Made by a program: the position numbers and the translations under genes. The notes beneath the pieces were generated by a model. It ran no database searches and was not told the DNA's origin. It worked only from the letters and a program-made list of their open reading frames with translations. A DNA stretch of 64,000 nucleotides, taken from Cellulomonas denverensis. GTDB taxonomy: Bacteria; Actinomycetota; Actinomycetes; Actinomycetales; Cellulomonadaceae. The DNA is taken from the NCBI RefSeq assembly GCF_012396125.1, contig NZ_JAAXOX010000003.1, forward strand, positions 62,001 through 126,000. The letters run 5' to 3'. Below are positions 43,305-52,953 of this stretch, piece by piece. Within the stretch, counting starts at the first letter, position 1; each line of letters opens with the position of its first letter.

Positions 43305-44032
43305 GCAGCACCCCCGTGGCCGGAGGCCACACCCCCGAGGTCGCCGACCAGATCAACTCCTCGATCCGCTACGCGATGTACGCGGTCTTCGAGGTCGCGA
43401 GCCCGCTGCCGGCCGGTGACGAGCGCTCCCGGATGGCCGCCGACGTGCTCGCCACCCTCACCGGCGACGACCGCCCCGAGGACCTGGTGGTCCGCGGCTG
43501 GTACGACGTCGCCGGGCTCCGGGCCGACGCCGACCTGATGGTCTGGTGGCACGGCCCGACCGTGGAGTCGGTGCAGGAGGCCTACCACCGGCTCCGCGCC
43601 AGCGACCTGGGCGCCCACCTGGTGCCGGTCTGGTCCGTGGTGGCGATGCACCGGCCCGCGGAGTTCAACCGGGGCCACGTGCCGGCGTTCCTGGCGGGGG
43701 AGGAGCCGCGCGGCTACCTGTGCGTGTATCCGTTCGTGCGGTCCTACGAGTGGTACGTGCTGCCGGATGCCGAGCGCCGGGAACTGCTGCGCGAGCACGG
43801 GCACGCCGCCCGGGACTACGCCGACGTGCGGGCCAACACCCTGGCGTCCTTCGCGCTGGGCGACTACGAGTGGATCCTCGGCTTCGAGGCGGACGAGCTG
43901 CACCGGATCGTCGACCTGATGCGTGACCTGCGCGCCACCGGCGCCCGGCTGCACGTGCGCGAGGAGACCCCGTTCTTCACCGGTCCCCGGGTCGAGCTCG
44001 CCGAGTGGGTGGAGCGCCAGCCCCGCGCCTGA
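43301..44032 (+). CDS. chdC: Coproheme decarboxylase (HemQ)
   Basis: 243 residues. It converts iron-coproporphyrin III to haem b using hydrogen peroxide, in the chlorite dismutase fold. Tyr143 in [12 protein letters not shown] is the radical Tyr, and His166 in [10 protein letters not shown], 23 residues later, is the expected proximal haem ligand. Coupled to cpfC; together they complete coproporphyrin-dependent haem synthesis. A strong terminator follows. Confidence 0.93.
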   Translation: MSSTPVAGGHTPEVADQINSSIRYAMYAVFEVASPLPAGDERSRMAADVLATLTGDDRPEDLVVRGWYDVAGLRADADLMVWWHGPTVESVQEAYHRLRASDLGAHLVPVWSVVAMHRPAEFNRGHVPAFLAGEEPRGYLCVYPFVRSYEWYVLPDAERRELLREHGHAARDYADVRANTLASFALGDYEWILGFEADELHRIVDLMRDLRATGARLHVREETPFFTGPRVELAEWVERQPRA

Positions 44033-44040
44033 CGGACGCG

Positions 44041-44078
44041 ACGAACGCCCCGGGAGGACGATCTCCCGGGGCGTTCGT
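44041..44078. terminator. Bidirectional terminator
   Basis: Perfect 16-bp stem (44041-44056 / 44063-44078) with a 6-nt loop, between chdC and the convergent META-domain gene. Confidence 0.85.
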
Positions 44079-44084
44079 GCTGTC

Positions 44085-44435
44085 TCAGAGCAGTTCGGAC
44101 TCCGGCGGCGCGGGCACCAGCCGGGCGGTCCGGCCGTCCTCGGCGGACAGCAGCAGCTCGTCCTCGGCCACCGTCACGGTCAGCGGTCCGCTGAGCAGGC
44201 CGAGCACCGCGCGCTCCACCGCCATCCGCTCCGGCGGCCCGGCCATCAGCGTCGCCACCATCGGCCCGAAGGTCAGCCGGCCCTCGGTGAGGGTCCAGGT
44301 GCCGCGCACCCGGTTCACCCCGCCGGTGCCGTAGACCTGCCCGTCCTGCTCGAAGTGCAGGGTGGGTGGCCGGTCGCCGACCGCCTCCCCGGACAGATCC
44401 GTGACCATCCAGCTGCGACCGACGACCTCGTCCAT
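44085..44435 (-). CDS. META domain (HslJ-like) protein
   Basis: 116 residues, a single META domain with no signal peptide: RSWMVTDLSGEAV, LHFEQDGQVYGTGGVNRVRGTWTLTEGRLTFGPMVATLMAG, and ERAVLGLLSG. In HslJ and related proteins the domain is linked to motility or heat/novobiocin tolerance. The absence of an export signal is notable. The CATCAT seven bases upstream of the ATG is a possible -10. Confidence 0.85.
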   Translation of the reverse strand: MDEVVGRSWMVTDLSGEAVGDRPPTLHFEQDGQVYGTGGVNRVRGTWTLTEGRLTFGPMVATLMAGPPERMAVERAVLGLLSGPLTVTVAEDELLLSAEDGRTARLVPAPPESELL

Positions 44436-44465
44436 GGCGCCGATGATGTCATCGCAGGCGGCGGG

Positions 44466-45488
44466 TCACCACAGCGCGGCGATCTCCTCCAGGGTGCGGA
44501 TCCGGTCGGCCACGTCGTAGGTGGTGGCGGTGAGCATCAGCTCGTCGGCGGCCACCCGGTCCACCAGTGCGCGCAGCTCGGCCACCGCGCGGTCGGCGGT
44601 GGTGGCGATCTGGGTGCCCGGGATCTGCGCCATGATCGCCCGGCCGTCCGGGTCCGCGGCCAGAGTGTCCAGCAGTTGCTCGGCCTCCTCCGGAGTGACC
44701 ACCGGGCCAAGCGGGCCTCGGGTGCGCAGCCGGAGCATCATCACCCGGCTCGGCCCGGACAGCCACGCCGCCCGCTGGTCGGAATCGGCGACGATCACCG
44801 AGGACGACACCATGAACCGCGGCCGGTCCAGCACCGCCGACGGCTGGAAGCCGCTGCGGTAGGCCTGCGCCGCCTGCTCGGTCAGGCCGGTGTTGAAGTG
44901 GTGCGCGTAGCTGAAGGCCAACCCGAGCCGGGCGGCGAGCTGCGCGCTGTACAGGCTGGAGCCGAGCAGCCAGACCTGTGGGGTGCCGGTGGCCGCGGGG
45001 GTCGCGATCAACCGGGTGGCGGCCGGGCTCGGGGCCAGGCCGGCCGGCGGCTGACCCAGCAGGGTCAGCACGTCCACCAGTTCGGCCGGGAAGTCCTCCT
45101 CCCCGGTCCGGTGCAGTGCGGCGGCGGTCATCGGGTCCGCGCCGGGCGCCCGGCCGATGCCCAGGTCGATCCGGCCCGGGTGCAGCGCCTCCAGCATCGC
45201 GAACTGCTCGGCCACCACCAGCGAGGGGTGGTTCGGCAGCATCACACCGCCGGAGCCGAGCCGGATCCGCTCGGTGTGCGCGCCCAGGTGGGCCAACAGC
45301 ACGGCCGGGGAGGTGGAGGCCACCGCCGGCATCGAGTGGTGCTCGGCCACCCAGAACCGGTGGAAGCCCAGCCGGTCGGCGGCGCGGGCCAGGTCGGTGG
45401 AGTCGGCCAGGGCCTGGGAGCTGGTGCGCCCGGTGCCGACACCGGACAGGTCGAGCACGGACAGGGGGACGGTGCGCTGATCGGTCAC
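44466..45488 (-). CDS. LLM class flavin-dependent oxidoreductase
   Basis: 340 residues, luciferase-like TIM barrel. Landmarks: LARAADRLGFHRFWVAEHHSMPAVASTSPAVLLAHLGAHTERIRLGSGGVMLPNH near the start and ALHPGRIDLGIGRAPG. Uses reduced FMN or F420 supplied by a partner reductase, which is not encoded here. GTG start. Substrate unknown. Confidence 0.9.
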   Translation of the reverse strand: MTDQRTVPLSVLDLSGVGTGRTSSQALADSTDLARAADRLGFHRFWVAEHHSMPAVASTSPAVLLAHLGAHTERIRLGSGGVMLPNHPSLVVAEQFAMLEALHPGRIDLGIGRAPGADPMTAAALHRTGEEDFPAELVDVLTLLGQPPAGLAPSPAATRLIATPAATGTPQVWLLGSSLYSAQLAARLGLAFSYAHHFNTGLTEQAAQAYRSGFQPSAVLDRPRFMVSSSVIVADSDQRAAWLSGPSRVMMLRLRTRGPLGPVVTPEEAEQLLDTLAADPDGRAIMAQIPGTQIATTADRAVAELRALVDRVAADELMLTATTYDVADRIRTLEEIAALW

Positions 45489-45526
45489 CTCAGCCGCAAC
45501 GTCCCCCTGCCGTCAGGACTTCCCGA

Positions 45527-46819
45527 TCAGGGGTACAGCCCGCGCAGCTGGTGTGCCTCGGCCACCCGGCTGACCCCGATCACCAGCGCGGCGTCCCGCA
45601 GGCTGATCCCGTCCGCCCGGGCCCGGGTGGCGACCGCCTGGTACGCGGTGCGCATCCGGTGCGCCAGCTTCTCCGCGATCTCGGCCTCGGTCCACCAGTA
45701 CGCCTGGTTGGCCTGCACCCACTCGAAGTAGGAGACCACCACGCCACCGGCGTTGGCCAGGATGTCCGGCACCACGGTGATCCCGCGCTCGGCCAGCACC
45801 CGGTCGCCCTCGGAGGTGGTCGGGCCGTTCGCGCCCTCCACCACCCAGCGGGCCTTCACCCGGGTCGCGGTGTCGGCATCCAGCACGTTCTCCACCGCCG
45901 CGGGCACCAGCACGTCCACGTCCAGCGCGAGCAGCTCGTCGCCGGCGATCGGGTCGGCCTGGGCGAAGCCGACCACCGTCCCGGTCTCGGCCACGTGCCG
46001 CTGCAGTGCGGCCATGTCCAGGCCCTCGGCCGCCTGCACGCCACCGTTCTCGTCGCTGACCGCGACCACCCGGGCGCCACCGTCGGCCAGGAACCGCGCC
46101 GCGTGCGACCCGACCTTGCCGAAGCCCTGCACCGCGCAGGTCACCTCGGGCAGCCCGGTGCCGGCCTCCGCCAGCGCCGCCTCCGCCGCGTGCACCACGC
46201 CGCGGGAGGTCGCGGTGGCCCGGCCGAGCGAACCGCCCACCGCCAGCGGCTTGCCGGTGACCACCGCGGGGGTGGTGAAGCCGGTGTTCACCGAGTACGT
46301 GTCCATCACCCAGCTCATGGTCTGCTCGGTGGTGCCGACGTCCGGGGCCATGATGTCCTGCCCCGGCCCGATCAGCGGCATCAGCTCCGAGGTGTACCGC
46401 CGGGTCACCCGCTCCAGCTCGGCCTGGGAGTAGCCGCGCGGGTCGATCGCCACGCCACCCTTCGCCCCGCCGTAGGGCAGGTCGGCCACCGCGCACTTCC
46501 AGGTCATCCACATCGCCAGGGCGCGCACCTCGTCGATGTCCACCCCGGGCGCGTAGCGCAGGCCGCCCTTTCCCGGTCCGCGGGAAATGTTGTGCTGCAC
46601 CCGGTACCCGGCCAGCAGTTCGATGCTGCCGTCGTCGCGGCGCAACGGCACCGCCACGTGCATCTCCCGGCGCGGGGTGGCCAGCATCCGGTGCAGGCCC
46701 TCGTCGTAGCCGAGCAGCCGGACGGCGGAACTGAGCTGGTCCTGGGCCGTATCCAACGGCGAGACGCGGGGGTGGGTGGGGTCCGGTGCCGCGGGGGTGT
46801 GCGGCTCAAGGGCGGTCAT
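45527..46819 (-). CDS. gdhA: Glu/Leu/Phe/Val dehydrogenase
   Basis: 430 residues, ATG 46819 with AGGAGG. Reversible oxidative deamination of glutamate (likely) or branched amino acids with NAD(P). Substrate motif KGGLRYAP, catalytic Lys in MTWKCAVADLPYGGAKGG, cofactor loop QGFGKVG, and the closing NAGGVVVSYFEWVQANQAYWWT typical of hexameric glutamate dehydrogenases. Symbol is tentative. The stop-to-neighbour gap of 38 bp to the LLM gene on the same strand suggests possible co-transcription. Confidence 0.88.
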   Translation of the reverse strand: MTALEPHTPAAPDPTHPRVSPLDTAQDQLSSAVRLLGYDEGLHRMLATPRREMHVAVPLRRDDGSIELLAGYRVQHNISRGPGKGGLRYAPGVDIDEVRALAMWMTWKCAVADLPYGGAKGGVAIDPRGYSQAELERVTRRYTSELMPLIGPGQDIMAPDVGTTEQTMSWVMDTYSVNTGFTTPAVVTGKPLAVGGSLGRATATSRGVVHAAEAALAEAGTGLPEVTCAVQGFGKVGSHAARFLADGGARVVAVSDENGGVQAAEGLDMAALQRHVAETGTVVGFAQADPIAGDELLALDVDVLVPAAVENVLDADTATRVKARWVVEGANGPTTSEGDRVLAERGITVVPDILANAGGVVVSYFEWVQANQAYWWTEAEIAEKLAHRMRTAYQAVATRARADGISLRDAALVIGVSRVAEAHQLRGLYP

Positions 46820-46914
46820 GCGGTGCCTCCTGGGCGGGTGGCGGTCCCGGGCGGAGCCTCGTCGCACCGCCGTCGACGGAAGACCGCCGGACGCAGGTCA
46901 CTGTGCCACACCGA

Positions 46915-47853
46915 TCAGCTGGTGCGACCCGGTTCGTATTCGAAGTGCCAGTACTCGGCATAGGGCTGGCCCTCGCGGACCCGCTGCGGGGCGTACCAGC
47001 CGTAGCTGGGGCCGTTCTGGACCAGCCAGGTGTAGCGCTCGGTGCCGAAGCCGTACGTCTGCGGCCACTCCTGCACGTCCAGCGCCAGCCCGAGGCCGTG
47101 GCTGGAGGTGCCCGGGGTGGCGGCCAGCCCACCCAGTGCCGCCTTCATCGCCACCTGGTCCTGGTACGACCGGTACGTCAGGTCCAGGTCGAGCGAGGCA
47201 CCGAAGACCGCCCGGTAGGCGTCGTTCAGCCGGGTGAGGGCGTCCGCGGCGTCGCAGCGCAGGTACTGGGTGAAGCCGAGCTGGTCGGTGCCCCAGCCGA
47301 TCGCGCACATCGCCGACATCGGCATGTGGCCGTTGGACCCGTCGCCGCCGGCGGTCGGCACCGAGGTCACCCACAGCACGTTGCCGGCGGAGTCGACCGG
47401 GCGGCCGTCCACCCAGCCTGCGATCCGGGGGTGGCTCGGGGCGCCGGGCGGGGGTGCCTCACCGGCCGGCTCCGCGGCGGCCTGCGCGGCGGCCCGGTCG
47501 GCGGCCTCCTTCTCCGCCGCCGCCGCTGCCGCCTGGTCTGCCGCCGCCTGGTCCGCCGCGGCCTGGGCAGCCTGTGCTGCCGCCTGCTCCGCCGCGGCGC
47601 GCTCGGCGGCACTGCGCTCGCGCACCTGCCGGGAGGTCTCCTGCGCGGTGATCCGCTCCCGGACGGCCAGGAACTCCGGCTCGTCCGCGCTCAGGTCGGT
47701 CAGGTCGAGGGCCACCGGCACCGGGTCCGGGTCCGGGCGCAGCACCAGGGCGCCGGCGACGGCGGCGGTGGCGACCAGGGCCACCGCCACCGACGCGGCG
47801 ATCAATCGGGCACGGCGCCGGTGGTGGACCGGGCCCTCGACGGCATGGGTCAC
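46915..47853 (-). CDS. VanY-type D-Ala-D-Ala carboxypeptidase
   Basis: 312 residues, GTG start. One N-terminal membrane helix (about 19-37), then a long Ala/Glu/Gln coiled coil (about 60-125, repeated AADQAAA), and a C-terminal LAS-type zinc peptidase domain (about 165-312). Zinc/active motifs: SSHGLGLALDVQEW (SxHxxGxAxD) and EYWHFEYE. It trims peptidoglycan stem peptides outside the membrane; the coiled coil could hold it in the wall or at the divisome. It overlaps the AKR gene by 4 bp, an unusual partnership. Confidence 0.87.
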   Translation of the reverse strand: MTHAVEGPVHHRRRARLIAASVAVALVATAAVAGALVLRPDPDPVPVALDLTDLSADEPEFLAVRERITAQETSRQVRERSAAERAAAEQAAAQAAQAAADQAAADQAAAAAAEKEAADRAAAQAAAEPAGEAPPPGAPSHPRIAGWVDGRPVDSAGNVLWVTSVPTAGGDGSNGHMPMSAMCAIGWGTDQLGFTQYLRCDAADALTRLNDAYRAVFGASLDLDLTYRSYQDQVAMKAALGGLAATPGTSSHGLGLALDVQEWPQTYGFGTERYTWLVQNGPSYGWYAPQRVREGQPYAEYWHFEYEPGRTS

Positions 47854-48629
47854 TGTCCGAGGGCGTCGATCCGGGCGAGCTCGTCGGCCGAGAGCTGGAA
47901 GCCCAGCACGTCCAGATTCGACTCGATCCGCTCCCGGTGCACGGACTTGGGGATCACGACGATGCCGTGGTCGATGTGCCAGCGCAGCACCACCTGCTGC
48001 GGGCTGACGCCGTGCGCCCGGGCGATCTCGGTCAGCACCGGGGCGGACATGTCGGTCCGCTTGAACGGGCTGTAGCCCTCCAGCTTCACCCCGCGCTCGG
48101 CGTGGGCGGCGACCAGGTCGGCGTCCCAGTCGGTGGGGCTCCACGGGATCTGGTTCACCGCCGGGGCCTCGCCGGTGGCGGCGATCAGCTCGTCGATCTG
48201 GGCGATCGAGTAGTTGGACACCCCGATGTCGCGCACCAGGCCCTCGTCCCGGGCGGCGATGAACTCCCGCCAGGTCTCCGGGGTGGCCTGCCGGTTCGGC
48301 GGCCAGTGCACCAGCCACAGGTCCAGGTGGTCGGTGCCCAGCTCGGCCAGCGACTCGGCCAGGGTCTGGCGCTCGCGGCCGGCGTGGTCCGGCGGCAGCT
48401 TGGTGGTGACGAAGACGCTGTCCCGGTCGATGCCGACCGCGGCCAGCGCCCGGCCGACCTGGGCCTGGTTGCCGTAACCGGTGGCGGTGTCGATGTGGGT
48501 GTACCCGAGCTCCAGGGCGGTGATCACGGCGCGCTCGGCGTCGTCGCCCTCGGACTGCCAGGTGCCCAGCCCGAGCAGGGGCATCCGGCCGTGGGGCAGC
48601 GGGATGGTGGGAATCGATGGTGCGGTCAT
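47850..48629 (-). CDS. Aldo/keto reductase
   Basis: 259 residues, short AKR (2,5-diketo-gluconate reductase-like). Catalytic tetrad: Asp in THIDTATGYGNQ, the Tyr in the same block, Lys in VTTKLPPD and His in WLVHWPP. NADPH motif IPKSVHRERIESNLDVL. Substrate open. Flanked by coupled AraC and VanY-type genes. Confidence 0.92.
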   Translation of the reverse strand: MTAPSIPTIPLPHGRMPLLGLGTWQSEGDDAERAVITALELGYTHIDTATGYGNQAQVGRALAAVGIDRDSVFVTTKLPPDHAGRERQTLAESLAELGTDHLDLWLVHWPPNRQATPETWREFIAARDEGLVRDIGVSNYSIAQIDELIAATGEAPAVNQIPWSPTDWDADLVAAHAERGVKLEGYSPFKRTDMSAPVLTEIARAHGVSPQQVVLRWHIDHGIVVIPKSVHRERIESNLDVLGFQLSADELARIDALGQ

Positions 48630-49441
48630 GCCCCCATCGTGTCCCGGTCCGGCGGGGACGGCCAGGGGAGACCGCCGGTGGCCGGTTGCCCGTCGCCGGC
48701 ATCGCGGGCGGCGCGCCGGAACTGGGCGGGGGTCTCCCCGGTGAGCCGGCCGAAGGTGCGGGTGAAGGAGGCCTGGTCGTAGAAGCCGGCCGCCCGGGCC
48801 ACCTCGGCCACCGGCAGGGTGCTGCCGCCGAGCAGCGCCGCGGCGTGGTCCACCCGGGCCCGCAGCACGTACTGCTGCGGTGACAGGGCGAACACCCGGC
48901 GCAGCCGCCGGTCCAGGGTGGCAGGCGAGCACCCGGCGGCCGCGGCCAGCTCGGCCACCGTCGGCGGGTGGGCGATCCGCTCCCGGACCAGGGTGGCCAC
49001 CCGGGTCAGCGAGGCGACCGTCTCCGGGTCGGCGTCCTGGCCGCGCAATGCCTGGGAGATCGACACCAGCCCGACCACCGTGCCGTCCTCGGCCCGCACC
49101 GGCGCCTTGGAGGTCAGGTACCAGCCGGGGGTGCCGCCGGGACGCCGGATCAGCTCCAGCTCCCGGCGCAGTTCGCGGCCCTGCTCCAGCACCTCGCGGT
49201 CCTGCTCGTCGTAGCGCGCCGCCAGCATCGGCTCGAACAGCTGGTCGGCGGTCCGGCCCACCACCGCCCGCCGGGACCGCTCGTTGGTCCGGCGGACGAA
49301 GGCGTCGTTGACCAGCACGTAGTGGCCCTCGACGTCCTTGGCGCAGAACATGGTGCCGGTCAGATCCTCGGTCATGGTCAGCAGGGCGGGGCTCAGGGCG
49401 CGCAGCAGGGCCGAGGTGGCGGCGGGTGGACGGTGGGACAT
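48626..49441 (-). CDS. PAS-AraC transcriptional regulator
   Basis: 271 residues. An N-terminal PAS domain (about 20-130: AKDVEGHYVLVNDAFVRRTN ... VVGLVSISQAL) is followed by a double AraC helix-turn-helix (about 155-255: TVAELAAAAGCSPATLDRRLRRVFALSPQQYVLRARVDHAAALL ... VARAAGFYDQASFTRTFGRLTGETPAQFRR). It heads the operon with AKR and carboxypeptidase genes, each overlapping by 4 bp. Confidence 0.9.
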   Translation of the reverse strand: MSHRPPAATSALLRALSPALLTMTEDLTGTMFCAKDVEGHYVLVNDAFVRRTNERSRRAVVGRTADQLFEPMLAARYDEQDREVLEQGRELRRELELIRRPGGTPGWYLTSKAPVRAEDGTVVGLVSISQALRGQDADPETVASLTRVATLVRERIAHPPTVAELAAAAGCSPATLDRRLRRVFALSPQQYVLRARVDHAAALLGGSTLPVAEVARAAGFYDQASFTRTFGRLTGETPAQFRRAARDAGDGQPATGGLPWPSPPDRDTMGA

Positions 49442-49548
49442 GATCCGGGCAGCGTAGGCGGTCAGGAGATGTCGCGGTGTCAGATCCCGGCGCGGGGAGC
49501 ACGGATCGGTGCAAGACGTGACCGGGGGAGGGCAGGGACGATCACGCC

Positions 49549-52500
49549 ATGACGACGACCCCCCATCCGGCAGCACCGACCGTGCCGCCGCAGCCCGAGC
49601 TGGTCGAGCGCGCGATCGAGCTCGCCGCCCGCTGGACCGCCGCCACCGAGGCCGATGCCACCCCCGCCGAGCGGCGCGCCACCGAACGACTGGCCGCCCT
49701 GGTCGCCGACCCGGCCGGCCTGGAGCTGGCCGTCCGGTTCGTGGACCGGGTGGCCCGGCCCGAGGACGTCCGGGTGGCCGCGCAGGAGCTGGTGGAGCTC
49801 GGCGACCGGGCCGCGGACGCCCGCGGGTTCCTCGGCACCGCCGACCGCGGGCTGCTCGCCCTGGGCTCCCGGATGGCGCCGCTGCTGCCCCAGGTCGTGG
49901 TGCCCGCCGCCCGGATCCGGCTGCGGCAGCTGGTCGGGCACCTGGTCGCCGACGCCGGACCCGGCCTGACCGGTCACATCGCCCGCGCCCGCCGGGACGG
50001 CTTCCGGCTCAACCTCAACCTGCTCGGCGAGGCGGTGCTGGGCGAGGACGAGGCACAGCGCCGGCTGCGCCGGGTGCAGGACCTGGTGGTGCGCGAGGAT
50101 GTCGACTACGTGTCGGTCAAGGTGTCCGCGGTGGCCAGCCAGCTGTCGACCTGGGACACCGCCGGGTCGGTGCACCGGGTGGTCGAGCGGTTGCGCCCGC
50201 TGTACCGGGTGGCCGCCGCCCACGGCACCTTCCTCAACCTGGACATGGAGGAGTACCGCGACCTGGAGATGACGATCCGGGTCTTCGACGAGCTGCTGTC
50301 CGACCCCGAACTGCGGGACTACCGGGCCGGCATCGTGCTGCAGGCCTACCTGCCGGACACCTCGGCCGCCCTGGAGGAGCTGACCGAGATCGCCCGGCGC
50401 CGCACCGCCGACGGCGGTGCTCCGCTCAAGGTCCGCCTGGTCAAGGGCGCGAACCTGGCGATGGAGCGGGTCGAGGCCGAGCTGCACGACTGGCCGCAGG
50501 CGCCGTACACCGGCAAGCCCGCGGTGGACGCGCACTACCTGCGCCTGGTGCACACCGCCCTGGACCCGGCCCGGATCGGCGCGCTGCGGGTCGGCATCGC
50601 CAGCCACAACCTGTTCCACGTCGCCTACGCCCACCTGCTCGCCGAGCAGCGCGGCGTCACCGACGGGGTCGACATCGAGATGTTGCAGGGCATGGCCCCG
50701 GCCCAGTCCCGGGCGGTGCAGCGGGACACCGGGCAGGTGCTGCTCTACACCCCGGTGGTGGCCAAGGACGACTTCGACGTGGCGATCTCCTACCTGGTGC
50801 GCCGGCTGGAGGAGAACGCCGCGCCGGAGAACTTCCTGCACGCCCTGTTCGCGGGGGAGGACGCCACGCCCGCGGCCCCCACCGGCACCGGCCTGGACGC
50901 CCAGCTCGCCGCCTTCCGCGCCGCGGTCGCCGAGGCCGCCACCGTGAGCACCGAGCCGCGCCGGATCCCGCGCCCGCCGGTCGACCTCACCGCCGACCCG
51001 GGGCCGTTCCACAACGCCTCGGACACCGACCCCGCGGTCGCCGCCTCCCGGGACTGGGCCGCCGCCCTGGTCGCCCGGGACGTGCCCGCGCCTGACGGCG
51101 CGCAGGAGCTGACCAGCCCGGAGCAGGTGGACCGGGTGATCGACCGGGCCCGGGCCGCCGCCCCCGCCTGGTCCGCCCGCACCCCCGCCGAGCGCGCCGC
51201 GGTGCTGCGCCGGGCCGCCGCCGAGCTGGAGGCGGTCCGCGGCGACCTGGTCGCCACCATGGTGCACGAGGGCGGCAAGACCGTCGCCGAGGCCGACCCG
51301 GAGGTCAGCGAGGCGATCGACTTCGCCCGGTACTACGCCGACCGGGCGCTGGACCTGGCCGACGGTGCGGTGCCGGGCGCCCGGTTCCGGCCGGAGGGCG
51401 TCACCCTGGTCACACCGCCGTGGAACTTCCCGGTGGCGATCCCGACCGGCTCGGTGCTGGCGGCGCTCGCGGCCGGGTCGCCGGTGGTGATCAAGCCCGC
51501 GCCGCAGACCCCGCGCTGTGTCCGGGTGGCGATGGCCGCGGTGCAGCGCGCGCTGGACGCCCACCAGGTCACCGAGGACGCGGTGCAGGTGGTGCTCACC
51601 GACGAGGGCGAGACCGGCCGGCACCTGATCACCCACTCCGGGGTGGACCGGCTGCTGCTCACCGGCGCCCTGGAGACCGCCCGGCTGTTCACCGGGTGGC
51701 GCCCCGAGCTGGAGGTGATGGCCGAGACCTCCGGCAAGAACGCGCTGGTCATCACGCCGTCGGCGGATGTCGACCTGGCGGTGGCCGACCTGGTGCGCTC
51801 CGCCTTCGGCCACGCCGGTCAGAAGTGCTCGGCCGCCTCGCTGGCGATCCTGGTCGGGTCGGCCGGCCGCTCGGACCGGCTGCGCCGCCAGCTCGCCGAC
51901 GCGGTGACCTCGCTGCGGGTCGGTCCGGCCGACGACCTCGGCACCACGATGGGCCCGCTGATCGAGCCGGCCCAGGGCAAGCTGCTGCGGGCGCTCACCA
52001 CGCTGGACGAGGGGGAGAGCTGGCTGGTCCGGCCCCGGCAGCTGGATCAGGCGGGCCGGTCCTGGACTCCGGGCGTCAAGCTCACCCACCCCGGCTCGTG
52101 GTTCCACCAGACCGAGTGCTTCGGCCCGGTGCTCGGGATCATCCGGGTGGACACCCTGGACGAGGCGCTCGCGGTGCAGAACGACGTCGCACTCGGCCTG
52201 ACCGGCGGCCTGCACTCCCTCGACCCGGCGGAGATCGACTACTGGCTGGACCGGGTGCAGGTCGGCAACGCCTACCTCAACCGGCACATCACCGGCGCGG
52301 TGGTGCAGCGCCAGCCCTTCGGCGGCTGGAAGGCGTCCGTGGTCGGACCCGGCGCCAAGGCCGGTGGCCCGCACTACGTGGCCCAGCTCGGCCGCTGGCA
52401 GGACGACCCGGAGGTCGCCGGGCTGGACGACGACGCCTGGTTGGCCTGGGCGGTGCGGGACGACGCCCGGGTGTGGGCCGAGCAGTACGGCATCGACCAG

Positions 52501-52890
52501 GACCCGACCGGCCTGGCCGCGGAGGAGAACACCCTCCGGCACCGCCCGGTGCCGCAGCTGACCGTCCGGGTCGGCGCCGACGCCCGGGAGCGGGACCTGC
52601 GCCGGGTGCTGGCCGCCGCCCGCACCGCCGGGGTGCCGGTGATCGTGTCCCGGGTCGACCAGGACGGCGACTTCGACCGCCGGGTCGCCGAGGGCGCGGT
52701 CTCCGGCCGGATCCGGGTGGTCGGCACCGCCCCCGGGCTGCGCGCCGCCGCGGCCGCCCGGGCCGGTGAGGTCACGATCCTGGACGGCCCGGTGCTGGCC
52801 TCGGGTGAGCGCGAGCTGCTCACCGTGCTGCGCGAGCAGGCGGTTAGCCGGACCCGGCACCGGTTCGGGCACATCGACCCCACCCGCTGA
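49549..52890 (+). CDS. putA: Bifunctional proline dehydrogenase / P5C dehydrogenase
   Basis: 1113 residues. FAD-dependent proline oxidation by a PRODH barrel (about 90-440, with DYVSVKVSAV, FLNLDMEEYRDLEMT, RLVKGANLAMERVE and IASHNLF), then NAD-dependent oxidation of glutamate semialdehyde by an ALDH domain (about 500-960: PPWNFPVAIP, GSALETA-like LLTGALETA, AETSGKNALV with the Glu, GHAGQKCSAAS with the Cys). The C-terminal 120 residues are a further ALDH-like part. No N-terminal DNA-binding domain, so it is not the repressor type. Proline is converted to glutamate in one polypeptide with channelling. It is monocistronic with a strong terminator after it. Confidence 0.93.
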   Translation: MTTTPHPAAPTVPPQPELVERAIELAARWTAATEADATPAERRATERLAALVADPAGLELAVRFVDRVARPEDVRVAAQELVELGDRAADARGFLGTADRGLLALGSRMAPLLPQVVVPAARIRLRQLVGHLVADAGPGLTGHIARARRDGFRLNLNLLGEAVLGEDEAQRRLRRVQDLVVREDVDYVSVKVSAVASQLSTWDTAGSVHRVVERLRPLYRVAAAHGTFLNLDMEEYRDLEMTIRVFDELLSDPELRDYRAGIVLQAYLPDTSAALEELTEIARRRTADGGAPLKVRLVKGANLAMERVEAELHDWPQAPYTGKPAVDAHYLRLVHTALDPARIGALRVGIASHNLFHVAYAHLLAEQRGVTDGVDIEMLQGMAPAQSRAVQRDTGQVLLYTPVVAKDDFDVAISYLVRRLEENAAPENFLHALFAGEDATPAAPTGTGLDAQLAAFRAAVAEAATVSTEPRRIPRPPVDLTADPGPFHNASDTDPAVAASRDWAAALVARDVPAPDGAQELTSPEQVDRVIDRARAAAPAWSARTPAERAAVLRRAAAELEAVRGDLVATMVHEGGKTVAEADPEVSEAIDFARYYADRALDLADGAVPGARFRPEGVTLVTPPWNFPVAIPTGSVLAALAAGSPVVIKPAPQTPRCVRVAMAAVQRALDAHQVTEDAVQVVLTDEGETGRHLITHSGVDRLLLTGALETARLFTGWRPELEVMAETSGKNALVITPSADVDLAVADLVRSAFGHAGQKCSAASLAILVGSAGRSDRLRRQLADAVTSLRVGPADDLGTTMGPLIEPAQGKLLRALTTLDEGESWLVRPRQLDQAGRSWTPGVKLTHPGSWFHQTECFGPVLGIIRVDTLDEALAVQNDVALGLTGGLHSLDPAEIDYWLDRVQVGNAYLNRHITGAVVQRQPFGGWKASVVGPGAKAGGPHYVAQLGRWQDDPEVAGLDDDAWLAWAVRDDARVWAEQYGIDQDPTGLAAEENTLRHRPVPQLTVRVGADARERDLRRVLAAARTAGVPVIVSRVDQDGDFDRRVAEGAVSGRIRVVGTAPGLRAAAAARAGEVTILDGPVLASGERELLTVLREQAVSRTRHRFGHIDPTR

Positions 52891-52897
52891 GCCGCAC

Positions 52898-52939
52898 GAC
52901 GAAGGGCCGGACCCCACGCGCGGGGTCCGGCCCTTCGTC
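52898..52939. terminator. Bidirectional terminator after putA
   Basis: Perfect 18-bp stem (52898-52915 / 52922-52939) with a 6-nt loop, between the convergent putA and lacI-type genes. Confidence 0.88.
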
Positions 52940-52953
52940 ACGGGCGGGGCAGC

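Noticed and set aside
49480..52941. Open frame of 1153 codons antisense to putA
   Set aside because: It is His/Gln/Arg/Gly-rich without any family motif, produced by third-position GC bias of the real gene, which has all PRODH and ALDH motifs.
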